A DNA stretch of 64,000 bases from Anaerococcus rubeinfantis (GTDB lineage Bacteria; Bacillota; Clostridia; Tissierellales; Peptoniphilaceae). The DNA is taken from positions 248,001 through 312,000 of the forward strand of contig NZ_LN913016.1 of the NCBI RefSeq assembly GCF_001487145.1, read 5' to 3'. Shown one piece after another: positions 27,370 to 38,299 of the stretch. Below the pieces are notes generated by a model that did no database searches, was not told where the DNA came from, and worked only from the letters and a program-made list of their open reading frames with translations. Made by a program: the position numbers and the translations under genes. Numbering within the stretch: the first letter of the stretch is position 1; each line of letters opens with the position of its first letter.

Positions 27370-30300
27370 TTTTAAGAATATACAAGAAGCAATAAAGTAT
27401 GAAGTTTTGCAGGATGAAAATGAATATTTAAAACTCTTAAAAGTTATAGGCAATAATCAGAAATATGATTTTTCCAGCCAACTAAGTATATACAACAAAG
27501 AACCCGAAGCTAGAGCTTGCGCAACCTTTGATATGTGGAAGAAATATTTTGGTCGAGTTGTTATGAGAGGTCAAAAGGGTATTCCAATTTTGGTTGGAAG
27601 CGATGTAAACAAAAAAGTTTCATACATTTTTGATATTAGTCAGACTACATCAATGGATAGGAATATTAATGAGGTTAGCTTATGGCAGTTTGACCACGAA
27701 AATCATAACGAGGCTTTAAAAGAAATAATAAGAGATTCTTCATTTGAAGCTAGTGATTCACTTAATGAAAATATATTTTCTTTAAGTCGAATTTATGGAG
27801 ATGATTACATTAACTTGGCTCTTGCTGATTTAAGGATAGATATAGAGGATAGACTTAGTTTTGAAAAGTTTATGAGAGACTCAATATCCTATGCAGTAGC
27901 TAATAGGTTTAATACAGTCTATCCTATGGATATGGAAAATTTAAAAAATAATTTTTCTAGGATAAATACAATTTCTTTAGAACAGATAGGTCTTGTAATA
28001 TCAAGGGTTAGCGAAGATATTATAGATAAAACAATAGAAAAATCTAAGGAAATGGATCGTGCTAGGCTGCTGACAGAAAGGGCTGCTGCCGACTATAATA
28101 GAGATATAGAAAATACAAATGAAGATAGAGGAGGTCAAAATGATTTATATAGACGAGATGATAGGTCAAGAAGTAGAGATGGACGAGTTTTCACAGATGG
28201 AAGCGACAGAGGAAATAGCGATGAAGATCGAAGAGAAAACCTTGGACATGATGGAGAAGGATTTGGAATTTATGGAGAGATATCCGAATCCGACATACGC
28301 AGTTCTAAGACTGTCTTACCTAGTAGGGAGCGAGGACATGGAGAACTGGAAGAAACTTCAGGAAATGTACGAGGAGAAAACACTTTTGAACCATCTGAAA
28401 GAAATTCAGAATCAGGCAGTGGACTTTATCAAGAGAGAGAAAGTCAAGATGATGAAAGCACAAGGATTGACAGAGAAGATTATGAGAGAGAATCCAGAGG
28501 AATACCAAGGACAGATGAACAACTTGATGGCAACAGTGAAGAGAATAGCAATCAAGGAATACGTGGAAGCTTAGAAAATGAAATAAGCCAAGAAAAGGAA
28601 GCTGATGAAGCTTCTTTTTTTGATGGCAAAAACACTGAAAACGGAAAAGATTATTGGATTGTAGAATTTAATGAAAACCACGAATTAGTTCCCGATTATA
28701 GTGGTCAGATAGTGACCAAAGAATTAATAAATGTCCTAAGACAAAAGGATATTGATGTTAAAGACCATAATCAAACTCTTGGGGAAAATGAATTTGGAGA
28801 AATGACTGATGATTATATCGGATATTTCAAATTTTATTTTGACCACTATGTAGATGGCGAAGTTGTCGAACATTATAGGATTGACCTTGGTGATGGTGAA
28901 GAAGTAAATGAGCGTGAATTTTCATATTTAGAAGAACAAGTTGCACTAAGTGAGGAAAAATCATTACAAGAAGAAGTTAAGGAAAATATAGAGCCTAAAT
29001 TTAAGATAGGCGATCAGGTTAGATATAAAGATAAGGACTTTACCATTACAGACTTTGATGAACTAAGTGGAGGACTTAAAACTGTAACCATTAGAGATAA
29101 TATGGAATATATGGGAGGTATGATTAGGGGTTCGGAAGTAATTCCATATAGAAACGATTTATACCTTGAAGAAATCTTTGAAAATATAAGTCAAACATCA
29201 GAAAGACTAGCAGTAAAAGTTGGTAAAGAATTTATTTTAGAAGATGAGAATACCTTTGATGGAATTAACTTAATTGAAACAGGAACTTATGTAGAAGTTA
29301 ATGGGGAAGAAATCCCTTTATATAAGGGTGAAACATTTGAAGAAAGTAGGAAGATTGATGACCTTTTAGATAGTGGAAATTATGAGATATACAAATTATC
29401 TGAGCATGAAAAACAAATTGAAACAGAAGTAGATCAAGAAAGCTTTATTGATAACCACAATTCCGAAATTGACCAAATGATGGATAGATACAATGTCCCT
29501 AGAGAAGCAGCTGAAAATTTATTGAGGGGTAAAGAAGATTTAAAGAATCTAGAATATGAACCTAATAAAGAAAGGCTAAGTTTTGCTAGAAATTATGACT
29601 TGAAAAATCATATTTACTCAGAATACCTAACACCATCAGAAAAGTTAGATAAAAATATAAAAGCTATTAAAATGCTCAAAAGACTTGAAAATGAAAACAG
29701 GAGTCCAAGAGAGTATGAACAAGCCTATCTTGCTGATTATCTAGGTTGGGGAGGTCTTGCCGATGTATTTGATGAAGAAAAGGGAGGACAATGGCTTGAA
29801 GCAAGAAACATTTTAAAAGAAAATTTAACACATGAAGAGTATTTGAATGCTAAAGAGTCTACCTTAACATCGTTTTATACACCTAGAGAGGTAATGGATG
29901 GAATATATAAGACTCTAACAGATATGGGATTTAAGACTGGAAATATCCTTGAACCATCTGCAGGAGTCGGTAATTTCATTGGTAATATGCCAAGTGAAAT
30001 GAAAGCGTCTAAAGTTTATGGAGTAGAAAAAGACAGCCTAAGCGGAAGAATAGCAAGAGAACTTTATCCTGAAGCTAATATTCAGATTAAAGGCTTTGAA
30101 GAAACAAATTTCTCAAATAATTTCTTTGACTTGGTAATAGGAAATGTTCCCTTTGGAGATTTTAAAGTTAACGATCGTGAATATAACAGAAATAACTTTC
30201 TGATTCACGATTATTTTTTTGCAAAGTCAATAGATAAGGTTAGGAATGGAGGAATTATTGCCTTCATAACATCATCTGGAACTATGGATAAAAAAGATGA

Positions 30301-33300
30301 ATCTGTTAGAAAATATATTAATGCAAGATGTGAGTTTTTAGGAGCTATGAGGCTTCCTAATACAACATTTAAAGGACTTGCTGGTACAGAAGTTACTTCA
30401 GATATTATTTTCTTAAAGAAGAGAGATTCAGTTATAGAAAGAGATGACGATTGGATTCATCTAGCAATTGATAAAAAGGGTTTAACCTACAATAAATATT
30501 TTGTAGATAATCCTCAAATGGTATTAGGGGATATGAAAGAAGTATCTGGAAGATTTGGAAATACTATCACTTGTGATGAAAGAGAAGAAGAAAATCTAAA
30601 AGATTTAATGGATCTTGCAAGTAAGGAAATATCTTCAAATTCAAAATATGAAGAGGTCGAACTATTGGAAGATGAGGAATTAAGTCTTCCAGCAACAGAT
30701 GATGTTAAAAACTTTTCTTACACTATTATTGATGAAGAGGTCTATCTAAGAGAAAACTCAGTCTTAATCAAGCAGAATATATCAGATAAAAATAAAGAAA
30801 AGATAAAAGATTATCTTGATGTAATGAATGCTTTAAAAGATGTAATAGAAAAACAAAAGGACGATTTTTCAGACGAAGAAATAGAAGAATCACAAGCAAA
30901 GTTAAATGAAGTCTATGATAACTTTTCAAAGAAACATGGCTTTATTAACTCCTTATCAAACACCAGAGCCTTAAAGGAAGACTCAAACTTTCCTTTGGTT
31001 TCATCAATAGAAATACTTGATGATGAGGATAATTTCAAAGCTAAGAGTGATATATTTTCAAAAAGAACAATAACAAAGGCAAGGGTAGTAGACCATGTAG
31101 ATACTTCCCTTGAAGCTTTGGTTTTATCAGTTTCACAAAAAGGATATGTAGACTTTGAATATATGGAATCTATCACAAATAAAGATAGGGACACCTTGAT
31201 TGGTGAGCTTGAGGGCGAGATATTTTTAGATATTAAGGATACAGACCTAATAAATAACAGAATGCCCTTTGAAAACTTTAACAATGACGATTCATTTCAT
31301 TTTTCATATGTATCAGCTGACGAGTATTTAAGTGGCAATATTAGAGAAAAGATTGGCTATCTCAATTCATATATCGGAGAAATTGAAAATGTAATAGATT
31401 TAGCACCTTCTGAAAAGAAAGACACATTATTAAATGAGTTAAGCAAACTCAAATATCAGAGAGAAAAATTACAAGAAGTTATGCCTGAAGAACTCACTGC
31501 TTCTGATATAAATGTAAGGTTAGGAGCAACTTGGATACCTCAAAAAGATATAGAAGACTTTACTTTTAACCTTTTAAAAACACCAGGTTATGATAGGTGG
31601 AATATAAATGTTAGGTTCTCACCACATACAAGTGAATGGAACATTGAAGGTAAAAGTGTTGACTCAACTAATGACCTTGCTAACATGACTTATGGTACAA
31701 GTAGAGTGAATGCCTATAAGTTAATTGAAAATGCTCTTAATCTAAAAGATACAAAGGTATTTGATCAAGTAATAAACGATGATGGTTCTAAGACTTCTGT
31801 ATTGAATAAAAAAGAAACTATGCTTGCAAGTCAAAAGCAAGAGCTGATTAAAGAAGAATTTAAGAATTGGATATTTGAAGATTCTGATAGAAGATATAGG
31901 CTAGAAAAGATTTATAATGAAAAATTTAACTCAATTAGAAATAGAGAATTTGATGGTTCAAACTTAACTTTTGATGGAATGAATACTGAAATCAGACTTC
32001 GAGAACATCAGAAAAACGCCATAGCAAGGACTCTTTATGGTGGAAATACACTGCTTGCCCATGTTGTAGGAGCAGGAAAGACATTTGAAATGGTAGCTTC
32101 TGCTATGGAATCTAAAAAGTTAGGACTTGCAAGTAAGTCATTATTTGTAGTTCCTAACCATCTAACCACTCAAATTGGTAGAGAGTTTATGCAATTATAT
32201 CCGTCAGCAAACATTATGGTGGCCGATAAAAAAGACTTCCAACCTAAAAATAGGAAAAGATTTATTGGTAGGATTGCAACGGGAGAATATGACGCAGTCA
32301 TTATAGGACACTCTCAATTCGAAAAAATACCAATGTCTAAGGAATACCAGGTTAGGCATATACAAGACCAAATAGATGATATAGTTTCCTTTATTGATGA
32401 GAACAAAAGAAATAGAGGAGAAAACTTCACAGTAAAACAACTAGAAAAGACAAAGAAGAAACTCTTGGTAAGACTGGAAAAACTAAATGACGACTTTAAA
32501 AAAGATGATGTAATAACCTTTGAAGAACTAGGAGTAGATAAATTATTTATAGACGAAGCTCATAATTACAAAAACCTATTCTTGCATACCAAGATGAGAA
32601 ATGTTGCGGGTATCGGTCAAAGTGAAGCCTTTAAGTCTTCGGATATGTATATGAAATGTAGGTATATGGATGAAATGACAGATGGCAAGGGAGTTGTATT
32701 TGCTACTGGTACACCAATATCAAATTCAATGACAGAACTTTATACCATGCAAAGATACCTTCAATATGACGATTTAAAGGCAAGAGGATTAGAACATTTT
32801 GACGCTTGGGCTTCTACTTTTGGAGAAACAGAAAACACCTTTGAATTATCTCCAGAAGGCACTGGATATAGGCAAAAGACAAGATTTTCAAAGTTTTATA
32901 ACTTGCCAGAGTTGATGAGCATGTTTAAAGAAGTAGCAGATATAAAGACTTCAGATATGTTAAATTTGCCAGTGCCAGAAGCAAATTTTGAAGTTATTAA
33001 AACAAAACCTACTGAGGAACAAAAAGAAATATTAGAAGCTATTTCAGAAAGAGCGGACGCAGTTAGAAATAACCAAGTAGAACCAACAGAAGATAATATG
33101 CTAAAGATTACAAATGATGGTAAAAAACTTGCCCTTGACCAAAGATTAATAAATCCACTACTTCCCGATGATCCTAATTCAAAGGTAAATGTATGCGTTA
33201 AAAACGTCTTTAGTATCTGGGATAAGACAAAAGAAAATTCATCAACCCAATTAGTGTTTTCAGATATGTCTACACCAAAAGGAGATGGTGAATTTAATAT

Positions 33301-33652
33301 CTATGATGATATTAGAAACAAGCTAGTGAATATGGGAATACCAAAAGATGAAATAGCCTTTATCCACGAAGCAGATACAGACAAACAAAAAGATGAATTG
33401 TTCTCTAAGGTAAGAAGAGGAGAAGTAAGAGTATTATTAGGATCTACTCAAAAAATGGGAGCAGGTACAAATGTACAGAACAAATTAGTAGCCTTACATG
33501 ATTTAGACGTCCCTTGGAGACCGTCTGACCTAGAGCAAAGAAGTGGTAGGATTGTTCGCCAAGGTAATGAAAATGATAAGGTAAATATCTTTAGATATGT
33601 AACAGAAAATACCTTTGATGCCTATTTGTGGGTGCGACATGAAGTCGCTTAA
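27356..33652 (+). CDS. Giant DNA methylase-helicase (SNF2/LtrC-like), 5' exon
   Basis: The first 2,092 codons (to base 33631) are the 5' exon; the frame then reads seven codons into a group II intron and stops. Domains in order are an ArdC-like N-terminal region (residues 10-110), a disordered linker (250-430) overlapping another gene, an N6-methylase core ([10 protein letters not shown] near 860 and IGNVPFG near 925), and a helicase with GAGKT near 1572, DEAH near 1735, [10 protein letters not shown] near 1780 and [11 protein letters not shown] near 2060. These proteins act in element DNA processing and protection. The spliced product has about 2,547 residues. Confidence 0.9.
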   Translation: MQVNDFKNIQEAIKYEVLQDENEYLKLLKVIGNNQKYDFSSQLSIYNKEPEARACATFDMWKKYFGRVVMRGQKGIPILVGSDVNKKVSYIFDISQTTSMDRNINEVSLWQFDHENHNEALKEIIRDSSFEASDSLNENIFSLSRIYGDDYINLALADLRIDIEDRLSFEKFMRDSISYAVANRFNTVYPMDMENLKNNFSRINTISLEQIGLVISRVSEDIIDKTIEKSKEMDRARLLTERAAADYNRDIENTNEDRGGQNDLYRRDDRSRSRDGRVFTDGSDRGNSDEDRRENLGHDGEGFGIYGEISESDIRSSKTVLPSRERGHGELEETSGNVRGENTFEPSERNSESGSGLYQERESQDDESTRIDREDYERESRGIPRTDEQLDGNSEENSNQGIRGSLENEISQEKEADEASFFDGKNTENGKDYWIVEFNENHELVPDYSGQIVTKELINVLRQKDIDVKDHNQTLGENEFGEMTDDYIGYFKFYFDHYVDGEVVEHYRIDLGDGEEVNEREFSYLEEQVALSEEKSLQEEVKENIEPKFKIGDQVRYKDKDFTITDFDELSGGLKTVTIRDNMEYMGGMIRGSEVIPYRNDLYLEEIFENISQTSERLAVKVGKEFILEDENTFDGINLIETGTYVEVNGEEIPLYKGETFEESRKIDDLLDSGNYEIYKLSEHEKQIETEVDQESFIDNHNSEIDQMMDRYNVPREAAENLLRGKEDLKNLEYEPNKERLSFARNYDLKNHIYSEYLTPSEKLDKNIKAIKMLKRLENENRSPREYEQAYLADYLGWGGLADVFDEEKGGQWLEARNILKENLTHEEYLNAKESTLTSFYTPREVMDGIYKTLTDMGFKTGNILEPSAGVGNFIGNMPSEMKASKVYGVEKDSLSGRIARELYPEANIQIKGFEETNFSNNFFDLVIGNVPFGDFKVNDREYNRNNFLIHDYFFAKSIDKVRNGGIIAFITSSGTMDKKDESVRKYINARCEFLGAMRLPNTTFKGLAGTEVTSDIIFLKKRDSVIERDDDWIHLAIDKKGLTYNKYFVDNPQMVLGDMKEVSGRFGNTITCDEREEENLKDLMDLASKEISSNSKYEEVELLEDEELSLPATDDVKNFSYTIIDEEVYLRENSVLIKQNISDKNKEKIKDYLDVMNALKDVIEKQKDDFSDEEIEESQAKLNEVYDNFSKKHGFINSLSNTRALKEDSNFPLVSSIEILDDEDNFKAKSDIFSKRTITKARVVDHVDTSLEALVLSVSQKGYVDFEYMESITNKDRDTLIGELEGEIFLDIKDTDLINNRMPFENFNNDDSFHFSYVSADEYLSGNIREKIGYLNSYIGEIENVIDLAPSEKKDTLLNELSKLKYQREKLQEVMPEELTASDINVRLGATWIPQKDIEDFTFNLLKTPGYDRWNINVRFSPHTSEWNIEGKSVDSTNDLANMTYGTSRVNAYKLIENALNLKDTKVFDQVINDDGSKTSVLNKKETMLASQKQELIKEEFKNWIFEDSDRRYRLEKIYNEKFNSIRNREFDGSNLTFDGMNTEIRLREHQKNAIARTLYGGNTLLAHVVGAGKTFEMVASAMESKKLGLASKSLFVVPNHLTTQIGREFMQLYPSANIMVADKKDFQPKNRKRFIGRIATGEYDAVIIGHSQFEKIPMSKEYQVRHIQDQIDDIVSFIDENKRNRGENFTVKQLEKTKKKLLVRLEKLNDDFKKDDVITFEELGVDKLFIDEAHNYKNLFLHTKMRNVAGIGQSEAFKSSDMYMKCRYMDEMTDGKGVVFATGTPISNSMTELYTMQRYLQYDDLKARGLEHFDAWASTFGETENTFELSPEGTGYRQKTRFSKFYNLPELMSMFKEVADIKTSDMLNLPVPEANFEVIKTKPTEEQKEILEAISERADAVRNNQVEPTEDNMLKITNDGKKLALDQRLINPLLPDDPNSKVNVCVKNVFSIWDKTKENSSTQLVFSDMSTPKGDGEFNIYDDIRNKLVNMGIPKDEIAFIHEADTDKQKDELFSKVRRGEVRVLLGSTQKMGAGTNVQNKLVALHDLDVPWRPSDLEQRSGRIVRQGNENDKVNIFRYVTENTFDAYLWVRHEVA
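28140..28574 (+). CDS. TnpV-like protein in an overlapping +1 frame inside the helicase gene
   Basis: An ATG at 28140 preceded by GAGGAGGT (28128-28135) opens a 144-codon frame, +1 relative to the helicase. The product is a compact charged helical protein with [27 protein letters not shown] and [17 protein letters not shown] segments, which follow the TnpV pattern (helix, L-x-x-x-L-x-x-I, then Q-x-x-x-M-N-x-x-x-x-x-x-E). In the main frame the same DNA encodes only a low-complexity Arg/Asp/Ser/Gly linker. G-rich third positions and a locally raised GC content fit the +1 frame. Identity as TnpV is by eye only. Confidence 0.6.
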   Translation: MIYIDEMIGQEVEMDEFSQMEATEEIAMKIEEKTLDMMEKDLEFMERYPNPTYAVLRLSYLVGSEDMENWKKLQEMYEEKTLLNHLKEIQNQAVDFIKREKVKMMKAQGLTEKIMRENPEEYQGQMNNLMATVKRIAIKEYVEA

Positions 33653-34207
33653 TTTAACTGTTTGGCAAAATGACCAAACCAACTATTCCGTTAGTTGAGC
33701 CGAGTATCGGCTGCACTTAGGTGTGGTAAGCTGATATTAAAGTAGCCCTACTTGAGGTAAAACCGTGAGGGAATACCGAAACTGCCAGCAACAAGGCGGT
33801 TAGGAAGCGAGGCTTGATAATATGGCTAACATATGTGAACTACTGATAAATGTCGTTAAGGCGAGCAGGCTAAAGTTGCTGATAAGCCTGAACCAAAATG
33901 GTGTGTAGTCGGATAATCCTTTCCACAGTGGGATTACACGGACAAAAAGACTACCGGCAGAGAGGTAGAGCCTAAGTTATCAATGTTAATTAAGTGAAAC
34001 ATGGTAAGCCTGTACTATTGCCATAAGGCAAGGCAAATCGTAAGAAATGCTGATAATGGTGCAGGTAAAGGAGAATGGAAAAAGCGAATGCCATCTTGTA
34101 ATGAGATGGATAGGGGTTCAAAATTTGCCCTAACTTGAAAGAGTGCAGACTTCCATTTGGTTTTTAATCACAAGAGAACTTGTAGAATTTTTGAAAGGAG
34201 AAAGCAA

Positions 34208-35878
34208 ATGAACAGTAAAATGTGTGCTACTACTAACAGAGCTAAAAACTGGGAAAGTATAGATTTTTCTCTAGCAGAAAGCTATGTTAAAAAACTACAA
34301 ATGCGTATTGTGAAAGCGTGGAAAATGAGTAAATATGGAAAGGTAAAATCCTTACAGCATTTACTCACAACTTCATTTTATGCAAAAGCCTTGGCAATTA
34401 AGAGGGTAACTGAAAACCAAGGCAAGAAAACAAGTGGTGTTGATGGTGAATTATGGCTAACATCACAGGCAAAGTATAAGGCGATAGAAAAGTTAAATTT
34501 AAGAGGATATAAACCTAAGCCTCTTAAAAGAGTGTATATACCAAAGAAAAATGGGAAGAAAAGACCTCTCAGCATTCCTACAATGACAGATAGAGCAATG
34601 CAAACCCTATATAAATTTGCACTTGAACCCATAGCAGAAACTACTGCTGATCCTAATTCTTATGGATTTAGGGCAAAAAGATGTACACAAGATGCTATCG
34701 AGCAGTGTTTTACATCACTCAATAAAAAGAAATCTGCAAAATGGGTACTTGAGGGAGATATAAAAGGTTGCTTTGATAATATAAGTCATGAATGGATATT
34801 AAATAATATCCCAATGAACAAGAAATTATTAAAACTTTGGCTTGAGTGTGGATATATAGAAAAACAAAAACTATTTCCAACAGAAACAGGAAGTCCCCAA
34901 GGCTCGCCAATATCACCTATTATTTCCAATATGGTATTAGATGGTCTAGAAAAAGCAATCAAAGAGAAATACCATAGAAGAACAGTAAATAAGAAAACAT
35001 ATTTCCCAAAGGTTAACTTTGTTAGATATGCAGATGATTTTATCGTTACAGGAGAAAGTGCTGAATTGCTTGAAAATGGTGTTAAGCCAATCATTGTAAA
35101 ATTCTTGGCTGAAAGAGGTTTAGAATTATCAGAGGAAAAGACACTCATAACACACATAAATGACGGTTTTGATTTTCTTGGAGTTAATATTAGGATGTAT
35201 AAAGATAAGTTGCTTACAAAACCATCTGATAAGAACTTCAAGGCTATTGTCGATAAAATCAGACGAATCATAAAGGATAATCCGTCAATGAAACAAGAAA
35301 TTTTGATTAGAAAATTAAATCCAATCATTATAGGTTGGGTAAACTATCAGAAATATAATGTTTCATCTAAAGCCTTTGAAAAACTTGACTACGAAATATA
35401 TAAAAGCTTGTGGACATGGTGCGTTCGTCGACACCCAAAGAAAGGTAGAAAATGGATAGCTAAGAAATACTTCCATACCATTGGAAATAGAACTTGGACT
35501 TTCAGTGTAGCAACTGGCGAGAAAATGGAAAATGGCGAGAAATACTATCTTCGTCTTAAATATGCTACAGATACTGATATTAAAAGATTTACCAAGATAC
35601 AAGCTGAAGCAAATCCATTTGATGAAAATTGGCAAATATACTTTGAAGAAAGAGAAGAGTTAAAAATACGAAACGAACTTAAAGGACGTACAGTTATAAA
35701 TAGACTGTATAAAACGCAAAATGGAATATGCCCTGTTTGTGGAGAGAAAATAACTATTGATACAGACTTTAGAGTACATCAAATAATTCAAAATAACATT
35801 ACCCTTAAAACTTTAGTACACCCTTGGTGTCATAGAAAATTGCATATAAATGATGAAGAAAACACGCTGGCTCTTTAA
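34208..35878 (+). CDS. ltrA: Group II intron reverse transcriptase / maturase with HNH domain
   Basis: The 556-residue intron-encoded protein starts at ATG 34208, after GAAAGGAG; an in-frame codon at 34157 lacks a site. It has an RVT_N domain, a reverse transcriptase with YADD near residue 273 and GSPQGSPISP upstream, a maturase X domain, and a C-terminal HNH-type region with CPVCGEKI and HPWCHRKLH. All domains needed for splicing and retrohoming appear present, although the HNH central His region (VHQIIQ) differs from the usual VHHI. Confidence 0.93.
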   Translation: MNSKMCATTNRAKNWESIDFSLAESYVKKLQMRIVKAWKMSKYGKVKSLQHLLTTSFYAKALAIKRVTENQGKKTSGVDGELWLTSQAKYKAIEKLNLRGYKPKPLKRVYIPKKNGKKRPLSIPTMTDRAMQTLYKFALEPIAETTADPNSYGFRAKRCTQDAIEQCFTSLNKKKSAKWVLEGDIKGCFDNISHEWILNNIPMNKKLLKLWLECGYIEKQKLFPTETGSPQGSPISPIISNMVLDGLEKAIKEKYHRRTVNKKTYFPKVNFVRYADDFIVTGESAELLENGVKPIIVKFLAERGLELSEEKTLITHINDGFDFLGVNIRMYKDKLLTKPSDKNFKAIVDKIRRIIKDNPSMKQEILIRKLNPIIIGWVNYQKYNVSSKAFEKLDYEIYKSLWTWCVRRHPKKGRKWIAKKYFHTIGNRTWTFSVATGEKMENGEKYYLRLKYATDTDIKRFTKIQAEANPFDENWQIYFEEREELKIRNELKGRTVINRLYKTQNGICPVCGEKITIDTDFRVHQIIQNNITLKTLVHPWCHRKLHINDEENTLAL

Positions 35879-35897
35879 TTAGGGCTTATAAAAACTT

Positions 35898-35931
35898 GAG
35901 CCGTGTGAGGGGAAACTCTCATGCACGGTTC
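35898..35931 (+). ncRNA. Group II intron domain V
   Basis: This 34-base hairpin begins GAGCCGTGTG, has a GGGGAAACTC centre and ends CACGGTTC, the canonical bacterial domain V layout of catalytic triad stem, bulge and GAAA tetraloop. It fixes the 3' end of the intron 41 bases downstream. Confidence 0.9.
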
Positions 35932-35972
35932 TTAGAGGGGAAAGGGATAGTAATATCCCCGACCTACTCGAC

Positions 35973-37340
35973 CAGACAATAGAGAATAAGCAGAAATTCA
36001 TTTCTCAAATTATGACTTCAAAAACTCCAGTAAGAGTTGCAGAAGATGTTGATGAAGCAAGTCTATCTTATTCAGAAATTAAGGCTTTAGCTACTGGCAA
36101 TCCTCTAATTAAAGAAAAAATGGATTTAGATAACGAAGTTACAAAACTAAAAATGCTGGAAGCAAACTATAAATCTAATAAATATAAGCTTGAAGATAAG
36201 GTAAATAAAATTTATCCTCAAAGTATTTTAAAAACTGAAATGGAAATAAAAGCAGTTAAAGAAGACCTTGCAAATGTTGAGAAATTAGGAGAAGGAGATA
36301 GCAAATTCACTTCAATCAGTCTTGGGACAAATATAATTTTAGATAAGAAAGAAGCTGGAGAGAAGCTATTAGAAGAAATAAAGAAGGTAAAGATAAATGA
36401 TAGCAAAGTTATTGGTAAATATAGAAATTTAGACTTACAAGTTTCATATAACTTTATGACTAATACTCACATCTTTAAACTACTAGGAAAAGCAGAATAC
36501 TTTGGAGAGTTTTCAAACTCTACTGATGGTAATATAACAAGGCTTGATAATGCCATTGAAAAAATGCCTTCAAGACTTGAAAGGTTAAATCAAAATCTTG
36601 AAAACTATAAAGAATCTTTAGAAAATGCTAAAGTAGAACTAACTAAACCATTTGAAAAAGCAGATGAGTTAAGAGACAAGACACTAAGACTGGCTGAGAT
36701 TAATAAACTTTTAGATATGGGAGAAGTAGAAGAATTAGAAAATGAGTCACCGTTATTAGAAGATTTAAAGAGGGCGATAGTTGATTATTCTAACTATGAG
36801 TTTTCAGAATCTAATAGCTATGAAGACTTTGACAAACTATACCCCGATTTAAGCCATATAGGACTTGCCTATACAGAAACACCTGATGGTAAGCACTCGA
36901 TTCAATATGAGGTAAATTTGGAAGAAAAAACATGGACTCAGTATGTAGATAATGTAGCTATTAGAACAGAATCTTTTGTAGAGGAAGATATATCTAACTC
37001 ACAAGCTATCAAAGATATGACCGAAGCTATAAAGATGTCTAGTTTTGACGATCTGGTATCAGTAGATGAAGAAGATTTAAAACAAGCTTTAGGCTTAGAA
37101 ATAGATGATGATGGAAACTTCTATGATCCACTAGCAAAAGATCTCGACAATGATGGAATACCAGACAGGTATGACAATGATTTTAAAGATAGTGATTACT
37201 TTGAATCAACTTATGATGTAGATGATAATCTTCACGCAAGGGAAGAGAAACCATCGATATTAGGACAAATATTCAAATTCAAATCAGAAGAAGAAAAAGA
37301 TAAAAATCAAGAAAAAAGTGAAAAAGGACAAGAACGATAA
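35973..37340 (+). CDS. Methylase-helicase, 3' exon
   Basis: This is the 455-codon C-terminal part of the split helicase. The first ATG (36012) is internal. After splicing, translation continues through QTIENKQKF and SKTPVRVAEDVDEASLSYSEIKALATGNP, which directly follows helicase motif VI in homologous proteins. The rest is a coiled coil (residues 40-250 of the exon) and an acidic tail with a D-DNDGIPDRYDND calcium-binding-like (thrombospondin type 3-like) sequence. Without splicing, this fragment would have no obvious ribosome binding site. Confidence 0.88.
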   Translation, partial: QTIENKQKFISQIMTSKTPVRVAEDVDEASLSYSEIKALATGNPLIKEKMDLDNEVTKLKMLEANYKSNKYKLEDKVNKIYPQSILKTEMEIKAVKEDLANVEKLGEGDSKFTSISLGTNIILDKKEAGEKLLEEIKKVKINDSKVIGKYRNLDLQVSYNFMTNTHIFKLLGKAEYFGEFSNSTDGNITRLDNAIEKMPSRLERLNQNLENYKESLENAKVELTKPFEKADELRDKTLRLAEINKLLDMGEVEELENESPLLEDLKRAIVDYSNYEFSESNSYEDFDKLYPDLSHIGLAYTETPDGKHSIQYEVNLEEKTWTQYVDNVAIRTESFVEEDISNSQAIKDMTEAIKMSSFDDLVSVDEEDLKQALGLEIDDDGNFYDPLAKDLDNDGIPDRYDNDFKDSDYFESTYDVDDNLHAREEKPSILGQIFKFKSEEEKDKNQEKSEKGQER

Positions 37341-37362
37341 AGGAGGGCGAAAGGCTCTCCTT
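37340..37362 (+). other. Hairpin between helicase and SSB-like genes
   Basis: Arms AAGGAGGGC and GCTCTCCTT pair over 9 bp around GAAAG. No T run follows, so it may be an mRNA processing or stability element rather than a terminator. One arm contains a ribosome-binding-site-like AAGGAGG. Confidence 0.45.
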
Positions 37363-37383
37363 ATTTAATACAAGGAGGAAATT

Positions 37384-38040
37384 ATGGAATACAAAGATAT
37401 TAGAGAAAATTTAGAAGAAATGATGAATGATAATTACAAGGACTTTATAAAAGCACTTGTGAGCATAGAAAAAGGTGTTAATGATGAAAAGGCACTTGAA
37501 GAAGTCTATGTTTTATTTATGATCAAAGACACAACAGGTCTATTAAATGATGACTTTGACTATATGATTGATGATATGAAAGAACAAGGTAAGATTGTTG
37601 AAAATATAAGTGATTTTGAAGAAAAAGATGATCTTATTAATCTCGTGGGTAATATAGCTGGCAAAGTAGAAAACCTTGAAAGAGAAAATGCTAATGGAGA
37701 AAAGTTTAAAGTAAGTAATTTTTCAATTGTTTCAAAAGATGACGATGGGAATAAAATTTATACCAATTGTTCAGCCTACGGAGATAAGACAAAAGATTTA
37801 GAGAACTTAAAGCAAGGTGATTTTGTTAAAATCTTCGGACAAGTAAAAACAAGTATTGATAACAACGGGAAGGAACATAAAAATGTTCGTATTTTGTCTT
37901 CTAAGCTCTTAAAAGCAAAAGAACAAGTAAAGAGTCAAGATAAAGATAAAAAGTCCATAATAGGGCAAATAAAAAGCTTTAAGACAGACGATAAAACTAA
38001 ATCTAATAAGAAAAATCATAGCAAAGGCACAGAAAGATAA
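37384..38040 (+). CDS. SSB-like OB-fold protein with N-terminal extension
   Basis: The 218-residue protein has an acidic helical N-terminal domain (1-80) and an OB-fold domain (about 85-180) with KVSNFSIVSKDDDGNKIYTNCSAYGD and GDFVKIFGQVKTS, close to the pattern of the short SSB at 13221. The tail is Lys/Ser rich. This second element-encoded SSB-like protein, placed after the helicase, may serve a different DNA strand or step. A clear terminator follows. Confidence 0.8.
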   Translation: MEYKDIRENLEEMMNDNYKDFIKALVSIEKGVNDEKALEEVYVLFMIKDTTGLLNDDFDYMIDDMKEQGKIVENISDFEEKDDLINLVGNIAGKVENLERENANGEKFKVSNFSIVSKDDDGNKIYTNCSAYGDKTKDLENLKQGDFVKIFGQVKTSIDNNGKEHKNVRILSSKLLKAKEQVKSQDKDKKSIIGQIKSFKTDDKTKSNKKNHSKGTER

Positions 38041-38045
38041 ATATC

Positions 38046-38074
38046 GGCAGTCTTCGGACTGCCTTTATTTTTTT
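38046..38074 (+). terminator. Intrinsic terminator closing the ICE transfer module
   Basis: GGCAGTC-TTCG-GACTGCC forms a perfect 7-bp stem with a UUCG tetraloop, followed by a T-rich run. It separates the ICE backbone from the lanthipeptide island. Confidence 0.9.
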
Positions 38075-38166
38075 GCAAATAATCAATTATAATATTATCA
38101 ATCGTAAATGTAATTACTTAAAATATGGCTATCGTATAATTTATAGGAGTGTCAAACAAAAGAACA

Positions 38167-38217
38167 AAACAGTTGCCATATTTGTGCTTAAATTACAACA
38201 CATAATAGCAACTGTTT
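38167..38217. repeat. Inverted repeat in the gap before the lanthipeptide genes
   Basis: AAACAGTTGC (38167-38176) and GCAACTGTTT (38208-38217) are perfect 10-bp inverted arms 31 bases apart. The 38075-38262 gap otherwise holds only AT-rich sequence and a 67-codon open frame without a ribosome binding site. The repeat could be a recombination end or operator; nothing decides between them. Confidence 0.5.
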
Positions 38218-38262
38218 CGTATTTTCTGTTTAATTATTCAAAAATAAATAAACAGACTCATA

Positions 38263-38299
38263 AATCAGCTATTTAAAGAATTAGCAAAATAGGCTGATT
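38263..38299 (-). terminator. Terminator of the lanthipeptide precursor, overlapping its 3' coding end
   Basis: On the minus strand, AATCAGCCTATTT (within the last precursor codons) pairs with AAATAGCTGATT downstream with one bulge, placing the stop codon in the loop. AT-rich sequence with T-rich stretches follows. The hairpin therefore uses core-peptide codons as one arm. Confidence 0.6.

Larger units (their letters stand above)
33632..35972 (+). mobile_element. Group II intron inserted in the methylase-helicase gene
   Basis: The intron starts with GTGCG at 33632, directly after a TGG codon, and ends with CTCGAC at 35972. Removing it joins Leu-Trp to Gln-Thr-Ile-Glu-Asn-Lys in frame, restoring the conserved helicase sequence, so the boundaries are well supported. 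Bases 33653-34207 hold the structured RNA domains before the maturase. Domain V is at 35898-35931 and the branch-point domain follows. Length is 2,341 bases and the maturase is intact. Confidence 0.93.

Noticed and set aside
34786-35328. A 180-codon minus-strand frame opposite the intron maturase.
   Set aside because: It is antisense to conserved reverse transcriptase codons, is hydrophobic in a way expected of antisense AT-rich frames and has no start signal.
38073-38276. A 67-codon frame in the gap before the lanthipeptide precursor.
   Set aside because: It begins within the T-run of a strong terminator, has no ribosome binding site and spans an inverted repeat; composition looks like AT-rich non-coding DNA.
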